From assembly GCA_007129135.1 (NCBI GenBank), contig SKWB01000221.1, positions 1 to 10,982 on the forward strand: a stretch of 10,982 bases of DNA, written 5' to 3'. The notes under the pieces were generated by a model that saw only the letters and a list, made by a program, of their open reading frames with translations, was not told the origin of the DNA and made no database searches. Below, one piece after another: positions 6,666-10,982 of this stretch. Within the stretch, counting starts at the first letter, position 1. The number at the start of each line of letters is the position of its first letter. Source of the DNA: Halococcaceae archaeon (lineage in GTDB: Archaea; Halobacteriota; Halobacteria; Halobacteriales; Halalkalicoccaceae). The position numbers were made by a program, and so were the translations under genes.

Positions 6666-7463
6666 TCACTGAAGCCTTCGTGTCGTCTCGACCAGCGGGT
6701 GGCGTGCGTAGTCCACGACGTTGATGTCCGAGAGCGAGTCGAGGCCCTCCTCGCGGGCCGTCCGCTCCATGCCGAGTTCGATCTCGTCGGTGACGAGGAT
6801 CACGTAGGCGTCCATCTCCTCGATCCCGATCCGGTCGGCGGCGAGCACGCGGTGGTGGCCGTCGGCCAGCAACAGCCGTCCGCGGACGTCGATGACGACC
6901 AGTGGCTCCGCGAGTCCGCGTTCGAGTTCGTACTTCCTGCCCTCCAGTTCGTCGGCGTAGACCTTCCCCTGGGTCGGCGTCAGCTCGCCGATCCGGACCT
7001 CCCTGCGCTCTTCGTCCAGTGAGATACCGTGGATGCTCTCGAGGGTCTGAACGAGCTTTTCGACCTTCTCCGGGGTCGCCCGTTCGATCTGGCTCCTGAT
7101 CACGTCCGTGTTCGAGATGATCCCCACGAGGTTGCCGGCGTCGTCGACCACCGGGAGCTTCTGGATGCCCGAGCGGAGGATCACCCGGGCGGCGTCGGTC
7201 ACCTTCATCTGCGGGTGTGCGACGACGAGATCGGTCGTCATCACCTTGAACAGCGGTTCGTCGTCCGGTGCGAGGAGCAGGTCGCGCGCGCTGATGAACC
7301 CCTCGACCCGCCGGCCGTCACAGACCGGAAAGCCGCTGTGTTCGTCGCTCTCCGCGATCCGTCTGCTCACCTCGCCGACCGTTGCGTCCGGCGAGACGGT
7401 CGCGACGTCCCGGGTCATGTACTCGTGAACCCGAAGCCTCTGGTCTCCCCCGCCTACGTTCAT
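6666..7463 (-). CDS. CBS-CBS-ParB/Srx-like protein
   Basis: The protein has 265 residues. Two CBS domains (about 13-66 and 72-125) form a Bateman module, which in other proteins binds adenine nucleotides or S-adenosylmethionine. After a helical linker (128-150), a ParB/sulfiredoxin-like domain spans about 155-225. It contains the signature DGHHR (201-205) inside LLLADGHHRVLAA, equivalent to the G-E-R/H-R box that binds phosphate or nucleotide in ParB, sulfiredoxin and the archaeal free-serine kinase SerK. No helix-turn-helix follows the ParB box, so a chromosome-partition role is doubtful. A nucleotide-controlled kinase or hydrolase is equally possible (inference). The ATG at 7463 is chosen because a TATA-like element lies 23-29 bases upstream; a much longer frame to 8411 is antisense-like Arg-rich sequence over the neighbouring gene. 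It follows the DHH gene by 23 bases. Confidence 0.88.
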   Translation of the reverse strand: MNVGGGDQRLRVHEYMTRDVATVSPDATVGEVSRRIAESDEHSGFPVCDGRRVEGFISARDLLLAPDDEPLFKVMTTDLVVAHPQMKVTDAARVILRSGIQKLPVVDDAGNLVGIISNTDVIRSQIERATPEKVEKLVQTLESIHGISLDEERREVRIGELTPTQGKVYADELEGRKYELERGLAEPLVVIDVRGRLLLADGHHRVLAADRIGIEEMDAYVILVTDEIELGMERTAREEGLDSLSDINVVDYARHPLVETTRRLQ

Positions 7464-7485
7464 ACTCCACGGTCGTGGCGGGCCA

Positions 7486-7492
7486 TCTAAAA
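7486..7492 (-). promoter_or_regulatory. TATA-like element for the CBS-ParB gene, overlapping the DHH stop codon
   Basis: The minus strand reads TTTTAGA, 23-29 bases before the ATG at 7463. Its TAG is the stop codon of the upstream DHH gene. The CBS-ParB gene can therefore probably be transcribed separately despite the short 23-base gap. Confidence 0.5.
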
Positions 7493-8956
7493 CCTCTCGC
7501 CGGTGCTCGGGACGTTCCCCGGGGGCTCCGACCGCGGCCACCGCCGGCTCGAACGCGTGCGGTGGTCCTCGATCGTCTCGAAGAAGCGCTCGGCGACCGC
7601 CTCCCGCACCAGTTCGACCAGCCGCTCGTCCTCGCCCGCGCCGTCGCCGAGGATCCCGACCGGAAGCTGTCCGCCGGCCATCTGGGCGTGTCCGCCCGCG
7701 CTCCCGATCTGACCGAACGCCTCCCGGACCGCCTCCCCGACGTCGACCGCCGTCCCTCGGGCGCGCGCCGAGAGGTAGACCGTCTCGCGCTCGATCCCGA
7801 AGGTGAGCGTGACCGAGAGGTCCTCCCGGTTCAGCAGGAGGTCCGCAGACTGTGCGAGCGAGTCGCGGTCCTTGAGCGCGCCCACACAGCTCACCCCGAC
7901 CCCGTCCCGGACCGTGAGGTCGCGGATCGCCCGCGCGAACGTCTCGACGGTCTCGCCGGTCATCGTCGGCTGCTCGAGTCGGTCGAGGACGCCCTCGTCG
8001 GCGAGGCCGACGAGCACGGAGGCGGCGTCGAAGTCGAGCTCCGCGGTGCCGCGGGTGAACCCGTTCGTGTCGGTCTGGATGCCGAAGAGCAGCGCCGTCG
8101 CGAGCACCTCGTCCGGCTCGACGCCGAGCTGGATGAAGTACTCGACGAGCATCGAACTCGTCGAGCCCGCGTCGCTCCTGACGTCGAAGTGTCGCGCGTC
8201 GACCGGCCCGTGGGTGGAGTGGTGGTCGATCACGATCTCGACGGGCGTCTCCTCGGGGAGCTGGTCGTTGATCCCGGGTGTCGAGTGGTCGACGAGCGCG
8301 ATGGCGTCGAACTCCTCGCCGGTCGAGTCCGGACCGAGCGAGCGGAGATCGAGGTCGAGTAAGTTCACCAGCGCGCGGTTCTCCTGGTGGGTGATCTCCC
8401 CGTAGTAACACGTCACCGTGTCGACCCCGTAGGACCGCGCGAGCGCGGCGAGCGCGATCCCGGAAGCGATGGCGTCGGGGTCGGGGTTGTCGTGCATCAC
8501 GACGCCGAGCGTCCCCTCGATCCCGAGGAGGACGCGACGGAGCTCCTGTGCCCTGAGCGCCGGTTCGCAGGCGACGATGTCGAAGACGTACTCCCAGAGC
8601 GCCTCGCTGTGGTCGATCAGTCGGTTCGCACGCTGGGAGAGCCGCTCTCGGTCCCGGTCGCCGAGCGACCCGGTCGCGTAGACGACGATCGGGACCTCAG
8701 GAAAGGCCTCTCGGGCCGCCTCGATCATGGCGATCGTGCGCTCGACGTCGGTCGTCCCGGTCGCGATCCCGACCGGCTCCTCGACCTTCGCGAGCACCGC
8801 GGGGTCGGTCGGATCGCCGGTGCTCACGCTCACGTCTTTCGCCGAGCCGAACGCCTCGACCTCGTCCGGGTCCTCGATCACGATGTGGACGTGCTCGTCC
8901 GACTGGGCTCCGATCACACGGCCGACGTAGTCGACACCGAGCAACAGCCACGTCAT
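7487..8956 (-). CDS. TrkA-N/RCK-like domain fused to DHH-DHHA1 phosphoesterase
   Basis: The protein has 489 residues. Residues 1-130 form a Rossmann-like TrkA-N/RCK region whose glycine loop is degenerate (GVDYVG, 7-12). A DHH phosphoesterase core follows, with HDNPDPDA (155-162; His155, Asp159, Asp161), Asp223 in LVDHS, the DHH triad 244-246 and Asp296 in GIQTDT. These are the Mn2+-binding residues of NrnA/GdpP-type enzymes, which hydrolyse nanoRNA, pAp or cyclic dinucleotides. The DHHA1 domain has GSAGGHAQMAGG (418-429). The metal set is complete, so the enzyme is likely active; the substrate cannot be told from sequence. A c-di-AMP or pApA substrate is an attractive guess given the fused K+-regulator-type domain. 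The C-terminal tail (465-489) is unusually basic. The start at 8956 is supported by a TATA-like element inside an inverted repeat 20-40 bases upstream. Confidence 0.92.
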   Translation of the reverse strand: MTWLLLGVDYVGRVIGAQSDEHVHIVIEDPDEVEAFGSAKDVSVSTGDPTDPAVLAKVEEPVGIATGTTDVERTIAMIEAAREAFPEVPIVVYATGSLGDRDRERLSQRANRLIDHSEALWEYVFDIVACEPALRAQELRRVLLGIEGTLGVVMHDNPDPDAIASGIALAALARSYGVDTVTCYYGEITHQENRALVNLLDLDLRSLGPDSTGEEFDAIALVDHSTPGINDQLPEETPVEIVIDHHSTHGPVDARHFDVRSDAGSTSSMLVEYFIQLGVEPDEVLATALLFGIQTDTNGFTRGTAELDFDAASVLVGLADEGVLDRLEQPTMTGETVETFARAIRDLTVRDGVGVSCVGALKDRDSLAQSADLLLNREDLSVTLTFGIERETVYLSARARGTAVDVGEAVREAFGQIGSAGGHAQMAGGQLPVGILGDGAGEDERLVELVREAVAERFFETIEDHRTRSSRRWPRSEPPGNVPSTGERF

Positions 8957-8975
8957 GGATCGGGGTATCCGCCCA

Positions 8976-8996
8976 GGGCGGTAAAACCTACCGCCC
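8976..8996. repeat. Perfect 8-bp inverted repeat over the DHH gene promoter, just after nuoN
   Basis: GGGCGGTA (8976-8983) and TACCGCCC (8989-8996) are exact reverse complements separated by five bases (AAACC). On the minus strand the centre reads TTTTA (8982-8986), 26-30 bases before the ATG at 8956, where the TATA box is expected. It also starts five bases after the nuoN stop codon. It could be an operator, a hairpin ending the nuo transcript, or both. Confidence 0.55.
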
Positions 8997-9001
8997 GGGT
9001 C

Positions 9002-10498
9002 TCAGAAGAGGGTGCCGGCGGCGGCCTGTGCCGCCTCGATGACGAGGAAGAAGCCGGGCAGGAGCAACACCGTGAACACCGCACAGGCGACGATCGCGCC
9101 GTAGAGGCCGAGCGGCTGGTCCGGCAGCGTGAGGTCGTCGTCGGCCGGCTCCTCTATCCAGATCGCCCGCACCAGTCGCGAGTAGTAGTACAGCGAGATC
9201 GCGCTCGCGATCACACCGACCGCGGCGAGCCACCAGTAGCCCGCCAGTACCGCACCCCAGAACAGCGCGAGCTTCGAGGTGAAGCCGCCGCCGATCGGGA
9301 GGCCCGCGAGGCTGAACATGAAGATCGCCACCGCGACCGAGAGCACCGGCGCACGCTTCGCGAGGCCGTTGAAGTCCTCGTAGGTGCGGCCGACGCCCCA
9401 GTGTTCGGCGAGCGCGACGAAGAGGAACGCCCCGGTGTTCATGAAGCCGTAGACGAACAGGTGTGCCATCGCCGCCGCGAGCACGAAGTCGTTGTACGGA
9501 CCCGGGTTGCTGAGCGCGGCGAGGCCGATCATCGCGTAGCCGGCGTGACCGACCGAGGAGTACGCGAGCATCCGCTTGATGTTCTCCTGGACCGCGGCCG
9601 CGAAGTTACCGAGCAGCATCGTGATCACGGCGATGATCTGGAACGCGAGCACCCAGTCGACGCCCAGGGCGAGGACGACGTCCACCGGGAACCCCTCGAC
9701 GAACACCCGGAAGGCGACGACGAAACCCGCGGCCTTCGAGGCCGAGGAGATGAACGCGCTGACGGGCGCGGGCGCGCCCTCGTACGCCTCCGGCGCCCAG
9801 AAGTGGAACGGGACGGAGGCGGTCTTGTAGGCGACCCCGCCGACGATCATCAGGATGCCGACGCCGAGGATGCCGACGTTCTCGACCTCACCCACCTGCT
9901 CGGCGACGAGGCCGAGCTGGAGCGCGCCGGTCGAGACGTAGACGAGGCTGATCCCGTAGACGAAGATCGCAGAGGAGAGCGCGCCGATCAGGAAGTACTT
10001 CATCCCGGCCTCGACGCTCCCCTTGTTCCGTTTCAAGAACGCGACCAGCGCGTACGAGGAGAGGCTCGCGAGTTCGAGGCTGACGAACACGGTCGCGAGG
10101 CTGTTCGAGTGCGCCATCAGCACCATGCCGGTCGCCGCGAGCACGATCAGCGAGTAGAACTCGCCTTTGTGCGGCAGGCCCTTCAGGTAGTCGTAGCTCG
10201 CGATGATCACGAGCGAGGTGACGCTCGTGATGATGAGCGTGAAGAAGAGGCTCATCCCGTCGACGACGAGCTGGCCCTGCAGGAGCGAGAGCGGCTCCTC
10301 GGCGCCGACGCCGCTGAAGAGGTACTCCGCGGCCACGCCGAACGCCGCGAGCGTCCCGACGACCGAGATGCCCGCGATCAGCGCGTTGTTGTCCCCCTGT
10401 GGGTCGATCGCGTCGGCGAGGAAGACGACGAGCGCGGTCGCGACGAGGATCAGCGCGGGTCCGAGCGCGATCCAGGTCGAGGCGGCGGTCACGCTCAT
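9002..10498 (-). CDS. nuoN: NADH-quinone oxidoreductase-like complex I subunit N
   Basis: The protein has 498 residues and about fourteen transmembrane helices. It is an antiporter-like, proton-pumping membrane subunit of respiratory complex I. Conserved channel residues are present: Glu142 in LELASLSSYA (lateral helix contact), Lys225 in AYKTASVPFHFWAPE (222-236), Lys255 in SSASKAAGF and Lys409 in GGGFTSKLALF. The ENIKRMLAYSS motif (305-315) is typical of NuoN/NuoM. Haloarchaeal complexes usually lack the NADH-binding module, so the electron donor may not be NADH (family knowledge, not visible here). The ATG at 10498 overlaps the nuoM TGA by one base (TGATG), suggesting translational coupling; a GTG one codon upstream (10501) is possible. 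As the last nuo gene in the window, it appears to close the operon before the DHH gene. Confidence 0.96.
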   Translation of the reverse strand: MSVTAASTWIALGPALILVATALVVFLADAIDPQGDNNALIAGISVVGTLAAFGVAAEYLFSGVGAEEPLSLLQGQLVVDGMSLFFTLIITSVTSLVIIASYDYLKGLPHKGEFYSLIVLAATGMVLMAHSNSLATVFVSLELASLSSYALVAFLKRNKGSVEAGMKYFLIGALSSAIFVYGISLVYVSTGALQLGLVAEQVGEVENVGILGVGILMIVGGVAYKTASVPFHFWAPEAYEGAPAPVSAFISSASKAAGFVVAFRVFVEGFPVDVVLALGVDWVLAFQIIAVITMLLGNFAAAVQENIKRMLAYSSVGHAGYAMIGLAALSNPGPYNDFVLAAAMAHLFVYGFMNTGAFLFVALAEHWGVGRTYEDFNGLAKRAPVLSVAVAIFMFSLAGLPIGGGFTSKLALFWGAVLAGYWWLAAVGVIASAISLYYYSRLVRAIWIEEPADDDLTLPDQPLGLYGAIVACAVFTVLLLPGFFLVIEAAQAAAGTLF

Positions 10499-10982
10499 CA
10501 CGCATCACCTCCCAGTTCGACGATCGGGTCGACGGCGTCCTGTATCATGGTGAAGAAGATGTCGGGATCGACTCCCAGCACGATGATCGAGAGCAGCAGG
10601 ACGAACAGCGGCAGCACGTCGTGCAGCGGTGCCCTGCCGATCTCGTAGTCGGTCTCGAGTCTGAACTCGCCGAACAGCGTCCGCTGCATCGCGAAGAGCA
10701 GGTAGCCCGCGACGATCACGATGCCGAACATCGCGATTGAGGTGAACCACGGCGCGCTCGGGAGCACGGTCGAGCTGAACGCGCCGTAGAAGATCATGAA
10801 CTCGGCGGCGAAGCCGGCCATCAGCGGCAGGCCCATGTAGCCGAACGCGCCGGCGATGAGGATCCCCACGGCGTAGGGCATCCTGTCGGCGAGCCCGGAC
10901 ATGTCGCTCACCATCCGGGTGTGCGTCTCGTTGTAGATGACGCCGACGGCCATGAACATCAGCCCGGAGATCAGCCCGTGAG
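10498..10982 (-). CDS. nuoM: Complex I subunit M (C-terminal part; 5' end beyond window)
   Basis: Only the last 161 residues are visible; the rest lies beyond the right edge. The fragment begins at HGLISGLMFMAVG, a NuoM signature. It contains GLPLMAGFAAEFMIFYGAF with the Glu that replaces the channel Lys found at this position in NuoN-type subunits, and ends with two or three helices and a short acidic tail. NuoM is a proton-translocating antiporter-like membrane subunit of complex I. The Glu in GFAAEF and the position immediately upstream of nuoN separate it from NuoL and NuoN. Its stop overlaps the nuoN start by one base. Identification is firm despite the truncation, which comes from the window edge and not from mutation. 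Confidence 0.95.
   Translation of the reverse strand, partial: HGLISGLMFMAVGVIYNETHTRMVSDMSGLADRMPYAVGILIAGAFGYMGLPLMAGFAAEFMIFYGAFSSTVLPSAPWFTSIAMFGIVIVAGYLLFAMQRTLFGEFRLETDYEIGRAPLHDVLPLFVLLLSIIVLGVDPDIFFTMIQDAVDPIVELGGDA

Noticed and set aside
7464..8411. Upstream extension of the CBS-ParB frame
   Set aside because: The extension overlaps the DHH gene in another frame and translates to Arg/Gly/Pro-rich sequence. The ATG at 7463 has its own TATA-like element.
8387..10648. 753-codon open frame on the plus strand
   Set aside because: It lies antisense to nuoN and the DHH gene. Its translation is an Arg/Glu/Asp/His-rich low-complexity mix with no domain, the usual mirror image of GC-rich coding sequence.
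1..10982. Mobile element, CRISPR array, tRNA/rRNA or defence system
   Set aside because: No transposase, terminal repeats, spaced direct repeats, RNA-gene features or defence-type domains were seen. The gene content is core respiratory and metabolic.

Overview
The window looks like chromosome of a halophilic archaeon (class Halobacteria). The DNA is GC-rich and the proteins are acidic. Most genes have a short AT-rich, TATA-like element 22-34 bases before the start codon and almost no leader, which is typical of leaderless haloarchaeal transcripts. The genes are housekeeping: aerobic respiration, one B12-dependent acyl-CoA mutase, and a pair of nucleotide-type signalling or phosphoesterase proteins. 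There is no sign of mobile elements, CRISPR arrays, tRNA or rRNA.

Bases 1-4609 hold a heme-copper (aa3-type) cytochrome oxidase cluster. Subunit III (coxC, minus strand) runs off the left edge. On the plus strand follow a C2H2-zinc-finger membrane protein, a four-helix membrane protein (DUF7541-like), a two-helix protein (DUF6684-like) and the large subunit I (coxA) with every heme and copper ligand intact. A 34-residue single-helix protein (minus) and a two-helix protein (plus, DUF7520-like) close the cluster. Subunit II is not in the window.

Bases 4606-6309 (minus) encode the substrate-binding subunit of a split B12-dependent acyl-CoA mutase. It would normally be called methylmalonyl-CoA mutase. 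However, both residues that separate methylmalonyl-CoA mutase from isobutyryl-CoA mutase are of the isobutyryl type (Phe88, Gln206). It diverges from a 39-residue zinc-ribbon gene (6506-6625, plus), and the region between them carries repeated CGGACC/GGTCCG half-sites.

Bases 6666-8956 (minus) hold two adjacent genes: a CBS-CBS-ParB/Srx-like protein, and a TrkA-N/RCK-like protein fused to a DHH-DHHA1 phosphoesterase. Bases 9002-10982 (minus) are the end of a complex I operon: nuoN complete and the C-terminal third of nuoM, coupled by a one-base TGATG overlap. A perfect 8-bp inverted repeat lies between nuoN and the DHH gene, centred on the DHH TATA element.

The most useful leads are the ICM-like mutase signature, the CBS-ParB/RCK-DHH pair, the two very small genes (34 and 39 residues) and the inverted repeat over the DHH promoter.
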